Source of the DNA: Bombus terrestris
Taxonomy: Eukaryota; Arthropoda; Insecta; Hymenoptera; Apidae
Length of the DNA: 64,000 bases
Reading direction: 5' to 3'
NCBI RefSeq assembly: GCF_910591885.1
Contig: NW_025963595.1
Coordinates: 1-64,000, forward strand
Part shown: piece after piece, positions 28,451-41,768 of the stretch
Layout: each line of letters opens with the position of its first letter
How positions within the stretch are numbered: position 1 is the first letter of the stretch
Position numbers and translations under genes: made by a program
Notes under the pieces: model-generated
What the model saw: the letters and a program-made list of their open reading frames with translations, nothing else
Databases searched by the model: none
Told to the model about the DNA's origin: nothing

Positions 28451-31400
28451 TGTCCCACGGTGTCCAACGATGTCCAACGATGTCCAACGGTGTCCAACGG
28501 TGTCCCACGTTGTCCCACGTTGTCCCACGTTGTCCCACGGTGTCCAACGATGTCCAACGGTGTCCCACGTTGTCCAACGGTGTCCCACGTTGTCCCACGT
28601 TGTCCCACGTTGTCCCACGTTGTCCCACGTTGTCCCACGATGTCCCACGTTGTCCCACGTTGTCCCACGTTGTCCCACGTTGTCCCACGTTGTCCCACGT
28701 TGTCCCACGTTGTCCCACGTTGTCCCACGTTGTCCCACGGTGTCCAACGATGTCCAACGGTGTCCAACGGTGTCCCACGGTGTCCAACGGTGTCCCACGT
28801 TGTCCCACGTTGTCCCACGTTGTCCCACGTTGTCCCACGTTGTCCAACGATGTCCAACGGTGTCCCACGTTGTCCCACGTTGTCCCACGTTGTCCCACGT
28901 TGTCCCACGTTGTCCCACGTTGTCCCACGTTGTCCCACGTTGTCCCACGTTGTCCCACGGTGTCCAACGATGTCCAACGATGTCCAACGGTGTCCCACGA
29001 TGTCCAACGATGTCCAACGATGTCCAACGGTGTCCAACGGTGTCCCACGTTGTCCCACGTTGTCCCGCGTTGTCCCACGGTGTCCAACGATGTCCAGCGG
29101 TGTCCCACGTTGTCCAACGGTGTCCCACGTTGTCCCACGTTGTCCCACGTTGTCCCACGTTGTCCCACGTTGTCCCACGTTGTCCCACGTTGTCCCACGG
29201 TGTCCAACGGTGTCCAACGATGTCCCACGTTGTCCCACGTTGTCCCACGTTGTCCCACGTTGTCCCACGATGTCCAACGGTGTCCAGCGATGTCCAACGG
29301 TGTCCAGCGATGTCCAACGGTGTCCCACGTTGTCCCACGTTTTCCCACGTTGTCCCACGTTGTCCCACGGTGTCCAACGATGTCCAACGATGTCCAACGG
29401 TGTCCCACGTTGTCCCACGTTGTTCCATGGTTTCCCACGTTGTCCCACGTTGTCCCACGTTGTCCCACGGTGTCCAACGATGTCCAACGGTGTCCAACGG
29501 TGTCCAACGGTGTCCAACGGTGTCCCACGTTGTCCCACGTTGTCCCACGTTGTCCCACGATGTCCCACGTTGTCCCACGTTGTCCCACGTTGTCCCACGT
29601 TGTCCCACGATGTCCCACGTTGTCCCACGTTGTCCCACGTTGTCCCACGTGGTCCCACGTTGTCCCACGGTGTCCAACGATGTCCAACGGTGTCCAACGG
29701 TGTCCAACGGTGTCCAACGGTGTCCCACGTTGTCCCACGTTGTCCCACGTTGTCCCACGGTGTCCAACGATGTCCAACGGTGTCCCACGTTGTCCCACGT
29801 TGTCCCACGTTGTCCCACGTTGTCCCACGTTGTCCCACGATGTCCCACGTTGTCCCACGTTGTCCCACGTTGTCCCACGTTGTCCCACGTTGTCCCACGG
29901 TGTCCAACGATGTCCAACGGTGTCCCACGTTGTCCCACGTTGTCCCACGTTGTCCCACGTTGTCCCACGTTGTCCCACGATGTCCCACGTTGTCCCACGT
30001 TGTCCCACGTTGTCCCACGTTGTCCCACGGTGTCCAACGATGTCCAACGGTGTCCAGCGATGTCCAACGGTGTCCCACGTTGTCCCACGTTTTCCCACGT
30101 TGTCCCACGTTTTCCCACGTTATCCCACGTTGTCCCACGGTGTCCAACGATGTCCGACGATGTCCAACGGTGTCCCACGTTGTCCCACGTTGTTCCATGG
30201 TTTCCCACGTTGTCCCACGTTGTCCCACGTTGTCCCACGGTGTCCAACGATGTCCAACGGTGTCCAACGGTGTCCAACGGTGTCCAACGGTGTCCCACGT
30301 TGTCCCACGTTGTCCCACGTTGTCCCACGTTGTCCCACGTTGTCCCACGTTGTCCAACGATGTCCAACGGTGTCCCACGTTGTCCCACGTTGTCCCACGT
30401 TGTCCCACGTTGTCCCACGTTGTCCCACGTTGTCCCACGGTGTCCAACGGTGTCCAACGATGTCCCACGTTGTCCCACGTTGTCCCACGTTGTCCCACGT
30501 TGTCCCACGATGTCCCACGTTGTCCCACGTTGTCCCACGTTGTCCCACGTTGTCCCACGTTGTCCCACGGTGTCCAACGGTGTCCAACGATGTCCCACGT
30601 TGTCCCACGTTGTCCCACGTTGTCCCACGTTGTCCCACGTTGTCCCACGTTGTCCCACGTTGTCCCACGTTGTCCCACGTTGTCCCACGTTGTCCCACGT
30701 TGTCCCACGTTGTCCCACGTTGTCCCACGTTGTCCCACGTTGTCCCACGGTGTCCAACGGTGTCCAACGATGTCCCACGTTGTCCCACGTTGTCCCACGT
30801 TGTCCCACGTTGTCCCACGATGTCCCACGTTGTCCCACGTTGTCCCACGTTGTCCCACGTTGTCCCACGTTGTCCCACGTTGTCCCACGTTGTCCCACGT
30901 TGTCCCACGTTGTCCCACGGTGTCCAACGATGTCCAACGGTGTCCAGCGATGTCCAACGGTGTCCCACGTTGTCCCACGTTTTCCCACGTTGTCCCACGT
31001 TTTCCCACGTTGTCCCACGTTGTCCCACGGTGTCCAACGATGTCCAACGATGTCCAACGGTGTCCCACGTTGTCCCACGTTGTTCCATGGTTTCCCACGT
31101 TGTCCCACGTTGTCCCACGTTGTCCCACGGTGTCCAACGATGTCCAACGGTGTCCAACGGTGTCCAACGGTGTCCAACGGTGTCCCACGTTGTCCCACGT
31201 TGTCCCACGTTGTCCCACGTTGTCCCACGTTGTCCCACGTTGTCCAACGATGTCCAACGGTGTCCCACGTTGTCCCACGTTGTCCCACGTTGTCCCACGT
31301 TGTCCCACGTTGTCCCACGTTGTCCCACGTTGTCCCACGTTGTCCCACGTTGTCCCACGTTGTCCCACGTTGTCCCACGTTGTCCCACGGTGTCCAACGG

Positions 31401-31570
31401 TGTCCAACGATGTCCCACGTTGTCCCACGTTGTCCCACGTTGTCCCACGTTGTCCCACGATGTCCCACGTTGTCCCACGTTGTCCCACGTTGTCCCACGT
31501 TGTCCCACGTTGTCCCACGTTGTCCCACGTTGTCCCACATTGTCCCACGTTGTCCCACGTTGTCCCACGT

Positions 31571-32590
31571 TGTCCGACGTTGTCCCACGTTGTCCCACGT
31601 TGTCCCACGTTGTCCCACGTTGTCCCACGGTGTCCAACGATGTCCAACGGTGTCCAACGGTGTCCCACCGTGTCCAACGGTGTCCAACGGTGTCCCACGG
31701 TGTCCAACGGTGTCCCACGATGTCCCACGTTGTCCCACGTTGTCCCACGTTGTCCCACGATGTCCCACGTTGTCCAACGATGTCCAACGGTGTCCCACGT
31801 TGTCCCACGTTGTCCTACGTTGTCCCACGTTGTCCCACGTTGTCCCAAGTTGTCCCACGTTGTCCCACGTTGTCCCACGGTGTCCAACGGTGTCCCACGT
31901 TGTCCCACGTTGTCCCACGGTGTCCAACGATGTCCAACGGTGTCCAACGGTGTCCCACGGTGTCCCACGTTGTCCCACGTTGTCCCACGTTGTCCAACGG
32001 TGTCCCACGATGTCCAACGATGTCCAACGATGTCCAACGGTGTCCAACGGTGTCCAACGTTGTCCCACGTTGTCCCACGTTGTCCTACGTTGTCCCACGT
32101 TGTCCCACGTTGTCCCACGTTGTCCCACGTTGTCCCACGTTGTCCCACGGTGTCCAACGGTGTCCCACGTTGTCCCACGTTGTCCCACGGTGTCCAACGA
32201 TGTCCAACGGTGTCCAACGGTGTCCCACGGTGTCCCACGTTGTCCCACGTTGTCCCACGTTGTCCAACGGTGTCCCACGATGTCCAACGATGTCCAACGA
32301 TGTCCAACGGTGTCCAACGGTGTCCCACGTTGTCCCACGTTGTCCCACGTTGTCCCACGGTGTCCAACGGTGTCCCACGATGTCCACCGATGTCCAACGG
32401 TGTCCAACGGTGTCCAACGGTGTCCAACGGTGTCCAACGATGTCCCACGTTGTCCCACGTTGTCCCACGTTGTCCCACGGTGTCCAACGATGTCCAACGG
32501 TGTCCCACGTTGTCCCACTTTGTCCCACGTTGTCCCACGTTGTCCCACGTTGTCCCACGTTGTCCCACGTTGTCCCACGTTGTCCCACGT
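31571..32590. repeat. Higher-order repeat copy 2 (4,140-bp spacing)
   Basis: Partner of 27431-28450, with the same order of marker units (TGTCCGACGT, two GTCCTACGTT units near 31813 and 32083, GTCCACCGAT near 32382). The near-identity over 102 consecutive decamers cannot come from the monomer alone, because the order of variant units is preserved. This is a segmental duplication or a higher-order unit of the array. Confidence 0.85.
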
Positions 32591-35500
32591 TGTCCCACGT
32601 TGTCCCACGGTGTCCAACGATGTCCAACGATGTCCAACGGTGTCCAACGGTGTCCCACGTTGTCCCACGTTGTCCCACGTTGTCCCACGTTGTCCCACGG
32701 TGTCCAACGATGTCCAGCGGTGTCCCACGTTGTCCAACGGTGTCCCACGTTGTCCCACGTTGTCCCACGTTGTCCCACGTTGTCCCACGTTGTCCCACGA
32801 TGTCCCACGTTGTCCCACGTTGTCCCACGTTGTCCCACGTTGTCCCACGTTGTCCCACGTTGTCCCACGTTGTCCCACGTTGTCCCACGTTGTCCCACGG
32901 TGTCCAACGATGTCCAACGGTGTCCAACGGTGTCCCACGGTGTCCAACGGTGTCCCACGTTGTCCCACGTTGTCCCACGTTGTCCCACGTTGTCCCACGT
33001 TGTCCAACGATGTCCAACGGTGTCCCACGTTGTCCCACGTTGTCCCACGTTGTCCCATGTTGTCCCACGTTGTCCCACGTTGTCCCACGTTGTCCCACGT
33101 TGTCCCACGTTGTCCCACGGTGTCCAACGATGTCCAACGATGTCCAACGGTGTCCCACGTTGTCCCACGTTGTCCCACGTTGTCCCACGGTGTCCAACGA
33201 TGTCCAACGGTGTCCAACGGTGTCCCACGGTGTCCAACGGTGTCCCACGTTGTCCCACGTTGTCCCACGTTGTCCCACGTTGTCCCACGTTGTCCCATGT
33301 TGTCCAACGATGTCCAACGGTGTCCCACGTTGTCCCACGTTGTCCCACGTTGTCCCACGTTGTCCCACGTTGTCCCACGTTGTCCCACGTTGTCCCACGT
33401 TGTCCCACGTTGTCCCACGTTGTCCCACGTTGTCCCACGTTGTCCCACGTTGTCCCACGGTGTCCAACGATGTCCAACGATGTCCAACGTTGTCCCACGT
33501 TGTCCCACGTTGTCCCACGTTGTCCCACGTTGTCCCACGTTGTCCCACGTGGTCCCACGTTGTCCCACGTTGTCCCACGGTGTCCAACGATGTCCAACGG
33601 TGTCCCACGTTGTCCAACGGTGTCCCACGTTGTCCCACGGTGTCCCACGTTGTCCCACGTTGTCCCACGTTGTCCAACGATGTCCAACGGTGTCCCACGT
33701 TGTCCCACGTTGTTCCATGGTTTCCCACGTTGTCCCACGTTGTCCCACGTTGTCCCACGGTGTCCAACGATGTCCAACGGTGTCCAACGGTGTCCAACGG
33801 TGTCCAACGGTGTCCCACGTTGTCCCACGTTGTCCCACGTTGTCCCACGGTGTCCAACGATGTCCAACGGTGTCCCACGTTGTCCCACGTTGTCCCACGT
33901 TGTCCCACGTTGTCCCACGTTGTCCCACGGTGTCCAACGGTGTCCAACGGTGTCCCACGTTGTCCCACGTTGTCCCACGTTGTCCCACGTTGTCCCACGT
34001 TGTCCCACGATGTCCCACGTTGTCCCACGTTGTCCCACGTTGTCCCACGTTGTCCCACGTTGTCCCACGTTGTCCCACGTTGTCCCACGTTGTCCCACGT
34101 TGTCCCACGTTGTCCCACGTTGTCCCACGGTGTCCAACGATGTCCAACGGTGTCCAGCGATGTCCAACGGTGTCCCACGTTGTCCCACGTCTTCCCACGT
34201 TGTCCCACGTTGTCCCACGGTGTCCAACGATGTCCAACGATGTCCAACGGTGTCCAACGATGTCCCACGTTGTCCCACGTTGTCCCACGTTGTCCCACGT
34301 TGTCCCACGATGTCCAACGGTGTCCAACGGTGTCCCACGTTGTCCCACGTTGTCCCACGTTGTCCCACGGTGTCCAACGATGTCCAACGGTGTCCCACGT
34401 TGTCCCACGTTGTCCCACGTTGTCCCACGTTGTCCCACGTTGTCCCACGGTGTCCAACGGTGTCCAACGATGTCCCACGTTGTCCCACGTTGTCCCACGT
34501 TGTCCCACGTTGTCCCACGATGTCCCACGTTGTCCCACGTTGTCCCACGTTGTCCCACGTTGTCCCACGTTGTCCCACGTTGTCCCACGTTGTCCCACGT
34601 TGTCCCACGTTGTCCCACGTTGTCCCACGTTGTCCCACGGTGTCCAACGATGTCCAACGGTGTCCAGCGATGTCCAACGGTGTCCCACGTTGTCCCACGT
34701 TTTCCCACGTTGTCCCACGTTGTCCCACGGTGTCCAACGATGTCCAACGATGTCCAACGGTGTCCCACGTTGTCCCACGTTGTTCCATGGTTTCCCACGT
34801 TGTCCCACGTTGTCCCACGTTGTCCCACGTTGTCCCACGTTGTCCAACGGTGTCCAACGGTATCCCACGGTGTCCAACGTTGTCCCACGTTGTCCCACGT
34901 TGTCCCACGTTGTCCCACGTTGTCCCACGTTGTCCCGCGTTGTCCAACGATGTCCAACGGTGTCCCACGTTGTCCCACGTTGTCCCACGTTGTCCCACGT
35001 AGTCCCACGTTGTCCCACGTTGTCCCACGTAGTCCCACGTTGTCCCACGTTGTCCCACGTTGTCCCACGTTGTCCCACGTTGTCCCACGGTGTCCCACGT
35101 TGTCCCACGTTGTCCCACGTTGTCCCACGTTGTCCCACGATGTCCCACGTTGTCCCACGTTGTCCCACGTTGTCCCACGTTGTCCCACGTTGTCCCACGT
35201 TGTCCCACGTTGTCCCACGTTGTCCCACGTTGTCCCACGTTGTCCCACGTTGTCCCACGTTGTCCCACGGTGTCCAACGATGTCCAACGGTGTCCAGCGA
35301 TGTCCAACGGTGTCCCACGTTGTCCCACGTTTTCCCACGTTGTCCCACGTTGTCCCACGGTGTCCAACGATGTCCAACGATGTCCAACGGTGTCCCACGT
35401 TGTCCCACGTTGTTCCATGGTTTCCCACGTTGTCCCACGTTGTCCCACGTTGTCCCACGTTGTGCCACGTTGTCCAACGGTGTCCAACGGTGTCCCACGG

Positions 35501-38500
35501 TGTCCAACGTTGTCCCACGTTGTCCCACGTTGTCCCACGTTGTCCCACGTTGTCCCACGTTGTCCCACGTTGTCCAACGATGTCCAACGGTGTCCCACGT
35601 TGTCCCACGTTGTCCCACGTTGTCCCACGTTGTCCCACGTTGTCCCACGTTGTCCCACGTTGTCCCACGTTGTCCCACGTTGTCCCACGTTGTCCCACGT
35701 TGTCCCACGTTGTCCCACGGTGTCCAACGGTGTCCAACGATGTCCCACGTTGTCCCACGTTGTCCCACGTTGTCCCACGTTGTCCCACGATGTCCCACGT
35801 TGTCCCACGTTGTCCCACGTTGTCCCACGTTGTCCCACGTTGTCCCACGTTGTCCCACGTTGTCCCACATTGTCCCACGTTGTCCCACGTTGTCCGACGT
35901 TGTCCCACGTTGTCCCACGTTGTCCCACGTTGTCCCACGTTGTCCCACGGTGTCCAACGATGTCCAACGGTGTCCAACGGTGTCCAACGATGTCCCACGT
36001 TGTCCCACGTTGTCCCACGTTGTCCCACGGTGTCCAACGATGTCCAACGGTGTCCCACGTTGTCCCACGTTGTCCCACGTTGTCCCACGTTGTCCCACGT
36101 TGTCCCACGTTGTCCCACGTTGTCCCACGTTGTCCAACGGTGTCCCACGATGTCCAACGATGTCCAACGATGTCCAACGGTGTCCAACGGTGTCCCACGT
36201 TGTCCCACGTTGTCCCACGTTGTCCCACGGTGTCCAACGGTGTCCCACGATGTCCACCGATGTCCAACGGTGTCCAACGGTGTCCAACGGTGTCCAACGG
36301 TGTCCAACGATGTCCCACGTTGTCCCACGTTGTCCCACGTTGTCCCACGGTGTCCAACGATGTCCAACGGTGTCCCACGTTGTCCCACGTTGTCCCACGT
36401 TGTCCCACGTTGTCCCACGTTGTCCCACGTTGTCCCACGTTGTCCCACGTTGTCCCACGTTGTCCCACGGTGTCCAACGATGTCCAACGATGTCCAACGG
36501 TGTCCAACGGTGTGCCACGTTGTCCCACGTTGTCCCACGTTGTCCCACGGTGTCCAACGATGTCCAACGGTGTCCCACGTTGTCCCACGTTGTCCCACGT
36601 TGTCCCTCGTTGTCCCACGTTGTCCCACGATGTCCCACGTTGTCCCACGTTGCCCCACGTTGTCCCACGTTGTCCCACGTTGTCCCACGTTGTCCCACGT
36701 TGTCCCACGTTGTCCCACGTTGTCCCACGTTGTCCCACGGTGTCCAACGATGTCCAACGGTGTCCAGCGATGTCCAACGGTGTCCCACGATGTCCAACGA
36801 TGTCCAACGATGTCCAACGGTGTCCAACGGTGTCCCACGTTGTCCCACGTTGTCCCACGTTGTCCCACGGTGTCCCACGTTGTCCCACGTTGTCCCACGA
36901 TGTCCCACGTTGTCCCACGTTGTCCCACGTTGTCCCACGTTGTCCCACGTTGTCCCACGTTGTCCCACGTTGTCCCACGTTGTCCCACGTTGTCCCACGT
37001 TGTCCCACGTTTTCCCACGTTGTCCCACGTTGTCCCACGGTGTCCAACGATGTCCAACGGTGTCCAACGGTGTCCCACGGTGTCCAACGTTGTCCCACGT
37101 TGTCCCACGTTGTCCCACGTTGTCCCACGTTGTCCCACGTTGTCCCACGTTGTCCCACGTTGTCCCACGTTGTCCCACGTTGTCCCACGTTGTCCCACGT
37201 TGTCCCACGTTGTCCCACGTTGTCCCACGTTGTCCCACGGTGTCCAACGATGTCCAACGGTGTCCAACGGTGTCCCACGGTGTCCAACGATGTCCAACGG
37301 TGTCCAACGGTGTCCCACGGTGTCCAACGTTGTCCCACGTTGTCCCACGTTGTCCCACGTTGTCCCACGTTGTCCCACGTTGTCCCACGTTGTCCCACGT
37401 TGTCCCACGTTGTCCCACGGTGTCCAACGATGTCCAACGGTGTCCAACGGTGTCCCACGGTGTCCAACGGTGTCCCACGTTGTCCCACGTTGTCCCACGT
37501 TGTCCCACGTTGTCCCACGTTGTCCCACGTTGTCCAACGATGTCCAACGGTGTCCCACGTTGTCCCACGTTGTTCCATGGTTTCCCACGTTGTCCCACGT
37601 TGTCCCACGTTGTCCCACGGTGTCCAACGATGTCCAACGGTGTCCAACGGTGTCCAACGGTGTCCAACGGTGTCCCACGTTGTCCCACGTTGTCCCACGT
37701 TGTCCCACGGTGTCCAACGATGTCCAACGGTGTCCCACGTTGTCCCACGTTGTCCCACGTTGTCCCACGTTGTCCCACGTTGTCCCACGATGTCCCGCGT
37801 TGTCCCACGTTGTCCCACGTTGTCCCACGTTGTCCCACGTTGTCCCACGTTGTCCCACGTTGTCCCACGTTGTCCCACGTTGTCCCACGTTGTCCCACGT
37901 TTTCCGACGTTGTCCCACGATGTCCCACGGTGTCCAACGATGTCCAACGGTGTCCAACGGTGTCCCACGGTGTCCAACGTTGTCCCACGTTGTCCCACGT
38001 TGTCCCACGTTGTCCCACGTTGTCCCACGTTGTCCCACGTTGTCCCACGTTGTCCCACGTTGTCCCACGTTGTCCCACGTTGTCCCACGTTGTCCCACGT
38101 TGTCCCACGTTGTCCCACGTTGTCCCACGTTTTCCCACGTTGTCCCACGTTTTCCCACGTTGTCCCACGTTGTCCCACGGTGTCAAACGATGTCCAACGG
38201 TGTCCCACGTTGTCCAACGGTGTCCCACGTTGTCCCACGTTGTCCCACGATGTCCCACGTTGTCAAACGATGTCCCACGTTGTCCCACGTTGTCCCACGT
38301 TGTCCCACGTTGTCCCACGTTGTCCCACGTTGTCCCACGTTGTCCCACGTTGTCCCACGTTGTCCCACGTTGTCCCACGGTGTCCAACGATGTCCAACGG
38401 TGTCCAACGGTGTCCCACGGTGTCCAACGGTGTCCCACGTTGTCCCACGTTGTCCCACGTTGTCCCACGTTGTCCCACGTTGTCCCACGTTGTCCCACGT

Positions 38501-38989
38501 TGTCCAACGATGTCCAACGGTGTCCCACGTTGTCCCACGTTGTTCCATGGTTTCCCACGTTGTCCCACGTTGTCCCACGTTGTCCCACGGTGTCCAACGA
38601 TGTCCAACGGTGTCCAACGGTGTCCAACGGTGTCCAACGGTGTCCCACGTTGTCCCACGTTGTCCCACGTTGTCCCACGGTGTCCAACGATGTCCAACGG
38701 TGTCCCACGTTGTCCCACGTTGTCCCACGTTGTCCCACGTTGTCCCACGTTGTCCCACGTTGTCCCACGTTGTCCCACGTTGTCCCACGTTGTCCCACGT
38801 TGTCCCACGTTGTCCCACGTTGTCCCACGTTGTCCCACGTTGTCCCACGTTGTCCCACGTTGTCCCACGTTGTCCCACGTTGTCCCACGTTGTCCCACGT
38901 TGTTCCATGGTTTCCCACGTTGTCCCACGTTGTCCCACGTTGTCCCACGTTGTCCCACGGTGTCCAACGATGTCCAACGATGTCCAACG

Positions 38990-40288
38990 GTGTCCCACGT
39001 TGTCCCACGTTGTTCCATGGTTTCCCACGTTGTCCCACGTTGTCCCACGTTGTCCCACGGTGTCCAACGATGTCCAACGGTGTCCAACGGTGTCCAACGG
39101 TGTCCAACGGTGTCCCACGTTGTCCCACGTTGTCCCACGTTGTCCCACGATGTCCCACGTTGTCCCACGTTGTTCCATGGTTTCCCACGTTGTCCCACGT
39201 TGTCCCACGTTGTCCCACGGTGTCCAACGATGTCCAACGGTGTCCAACGGTGTCCAACGGTGTCCAACGGTGTCCAACGGTGTCCCACGTTGTCCCACGT
39301 TGTCCCACGTTGTCCCACGATGTCCCACGTTGTCCCACGTTGTTCCATGGTTTCCCACGTTGTCCCACGTTGTCCCACGTTGTCCCACGGTGTCCAACGA
39401 TGTCCAACGGTGTCCAACGGTGTCCAACGGTGTCCAACGGTGTCCCACGTTGTCCCACGTTGTCCCACGTTGTCCCACGTTGTCCCACGGTGTCCAACGA
39501 TGTCCAACGGTGTCCAACGGTGTCCAACGGTGTCCAACGGTGTCCCACGATGTCCCACGTTGTCCCACGTTGTTCCATGGTTTCCCACGGTGTCCAACGA
39601 TGTCCAACGGTGTCCAACGGTGTCCAACGGTGTCCAACGGTGTCCCACGTTGTCCCACGTTGTCCCACGTTGTCCCACGGTGTCCAACGATGTCCCACGT
39701 TGTCCCACGTTGTCCCACGGTGTCCAACGGTGTCCAACGATGTCCCACGTTGTCCCACGTTGTCCCACGTTGTCCCACGTTGTCCCACGATGTCCCACGT
39801 TGTCCCACGTTGTCCCACGTTGTCCCACGTTGTCCCACGTTGTCCCACGTTGTCCCACGTTGTCCCACGTTGTCCCACGTTGTCCCACGTTGTCCCACGT
39901 TGTCCCACGTTGTCCCACGTTGTCCCACGTTGTCCCACGGTGTCCAACGATGTCCAACGGTGTCCAGCGATGTCCAACGGTGTCCCACGTTGTCCCACGT
40001 TTTCCCACGTTGTCCCACGTTGTCCCACGGTGTCCAACGATGTCCAACGATGTCCAAGGGTCCCACGTTGTCCCACGTTGTTCCATGGTTTCCCACGTTG
40101 TCCCACGTTGTCCCACGTTGTCCCACGTTGTCCCACGTTGTCCCACGTTGTCCCACGTTGTCCCACGTTGTCCCACGGTGTCCAACGATGTCCAACGGTG
40201 TCCAGCGATGTCCAACGGTGTCCCACGTTGTCCCACGTTGTCCCACGTTGTCCCACGTTGTCCCACGATGTCCCACGTTGTCCAACGG
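38990..40288. repeat. 1.3-kb higher-order repeat, copy without LTR
   Basis: Marker units GTTCCATGGT lie at 39012, 39172, 39342 and 39572, spaced 160, 170 and 230 bp. The same ladder recurs at 40310, 40471, 40642 and 40871, and again at 46507, 46667, 46837 (there GTTCCACGGT) and 47067. The rare GTCCAAGGG unit near 40052 has its counterpart near 41351. The block is therefore a tandem duplicate, with a period of about 1,299 bp, of the segment just left of LTR copy 1. It ends in satellite rather than in an LTR. Confidence 0.8.
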
Positions 40289-41763
40289 TGTCCCACGTTG
40301 TCCCACGTTGTTCCATGGTTTCCCACGTTGTCCCACGTTGTCCCACGTTGTCCCACGGTGTCCAACGATGTCCAACGGTGTCCAACGGTGTCCAACGGTG
40401 TCCAACGGTCGTCCCACGTTGTCCCACGTTGTCCCACGTTGTCCCACGATGTCCCACGTTGTCCCACGTTGTTCCATGGTTTCCCACGTTGTCCCAACGT
40501 TGTCCCACGTTGTCCCACGGTGTCCAACGATGTCCAACGGTGTCCAACGGTGTCCAACGGTGTCCAACGGTGTCCAACGGTGTCCCACGTTGTCCCACGT
40601 TGTCCCACGTTGTCCCACGATGTCCCACGTTGTCCCACGTTGTTCCATGGTTTCCCACGTTGTCCCACGTTGTCCCACGTTGTCCCACGGTGTCCAACGA
40701 TGTCCAACGGTGTCCAACGGTGTCCAACGGTGTCCAACGGTGTCCCACGTTGTCCCACGTTGTCCCACGTTGTCCCACGTTGTCCCACGGTGTCCAACGA
40801 TGTCCAACGGTGTCAACGGTGTCCAACGGTGTCCAACGGTGTCCAACGGTGTCCCACGTTGTCCCACGTTGTTCCATGGTTTCCCACGGTGTCCAACGAT
40901 GTCCAACGGTGTCCAACGGTGTCCCACGGTGTCCAACGGTGTCCCACGTTGTCCCACGTTGTCCCACGTTGTCCCACGGTGTCCAACGATGTCCCACGTT
41001 GTCCCACGTTGTCCCACGGTGTCCAACGGTGTCCAACGATGTCCCACGTTGTCCCACGTTGTCCCACGTTGTCCCACGTTGTCCCACGATGTCCCACGTT
41101 GTCCCACGTTGTCCCACGTTGTCCCACGTTGTCCCACGTTGTCCCACGTTGTCCCACGTTGTCCCACGTTGTCCCACGTTGTCCCACGTTGTCCCACGTT
41201 GTCCCACGTTGTCCCACGTTGTCCCACGTTGTCCCACGGTGTCCAACGATGTCCAACGGTGTCCAGCGATGTCCAACGGTGTCCCACGTTGTCCCACGTT
41301 TTCCCACGTTGTCCCACGTTGTCCCACGGTGTCCAACGATGTCCAACGATGTCCAAGGGTGTCCCACGTTGTCCCACGTTGTTCCATGGTTTCCCACGTT
41401 GTCCCACGTTGTCCCACGTTGTCCCACGTTGTCCCACGTTGTCCCACGTTGTCCCACGTTGTCCCACGTTGTCCCACGGTGTCCAACGATGTCCAACGGT
41501 GTCCAGCGATGTCCAACGGTGTCCCACGTTGTCCCACGTTGTCCCACGTTGTCCCACGTTGTCCCACGATGTCCCACGTTGTCCAACGATGTCCAACGGT
41601 GTCCCACGTTGTCCCACGTTGTCCTACGTTGTCCCACATTGTCCCACGTTGTCCCACGTTGTCCCACGTTGTCCACGTTGTCCCACGTTGTCCCACGGTG
41701 TCCAACGGTGTCCAACGGTGTCCAACGGTGTCCAACGATGTCCAACGATGTCCAACGGTGTCC

Positions 41764-41768
41764 AACGG
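41764..41768. repeat. Left target-site duplication AACGG of LTR copy 1
   Basis: AACGG immediately precedes the TGTTACG start of the LTR. It is the second half of an ordinary GTCCAACGGT satellite unit. The same five bases follow the LTR end at 42702-42706. Removing the LTR and one AACGG restores a normal satellite phase (GTCCAACGG then TGTCCCAC), as expected for an integrase-made 5-bp duplication. Confidence 0.92.

Larger units (their letters stand above)
1..41768. repeat. Decanucleotide satellite array, left domain (canonical unit GTCCCACGTT)
   Basis: About 4,180 head-to-tail copies of a 10-bp unit, all in the same orientation. Long runs of the canonical unit alternate with short clusters of GTCCCACGGT, GTCCAACGAT and GTCCAACGGT. 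Marker units typical of this domain are GTTCCATGGT followed by TTCCCACGTT (for example at 421, 1661, 2471, 4311), isolated TTCCCACGTT units, and GTCCAGCGAT (for example near 7971, 8991, 9421). The unit phase is unbroken from 1 to about 12660, and again from about 14411 to 19790 and from there to 40050. Length changes are concentrated at 12.66-14.41 kb and 40.05-41.67 kb. There is no stop codon in most frames, but the only encoded pattern is a repeated decapeptide, so I call no gene here. The array continues off the left end of the window. Confidence 0.98.

Noticed and set aside
1..41768. CRISPR array
   Set aside because: Repeats are contiguous with no unique spacers, the unit is 10 bp, and no cas genes are present.
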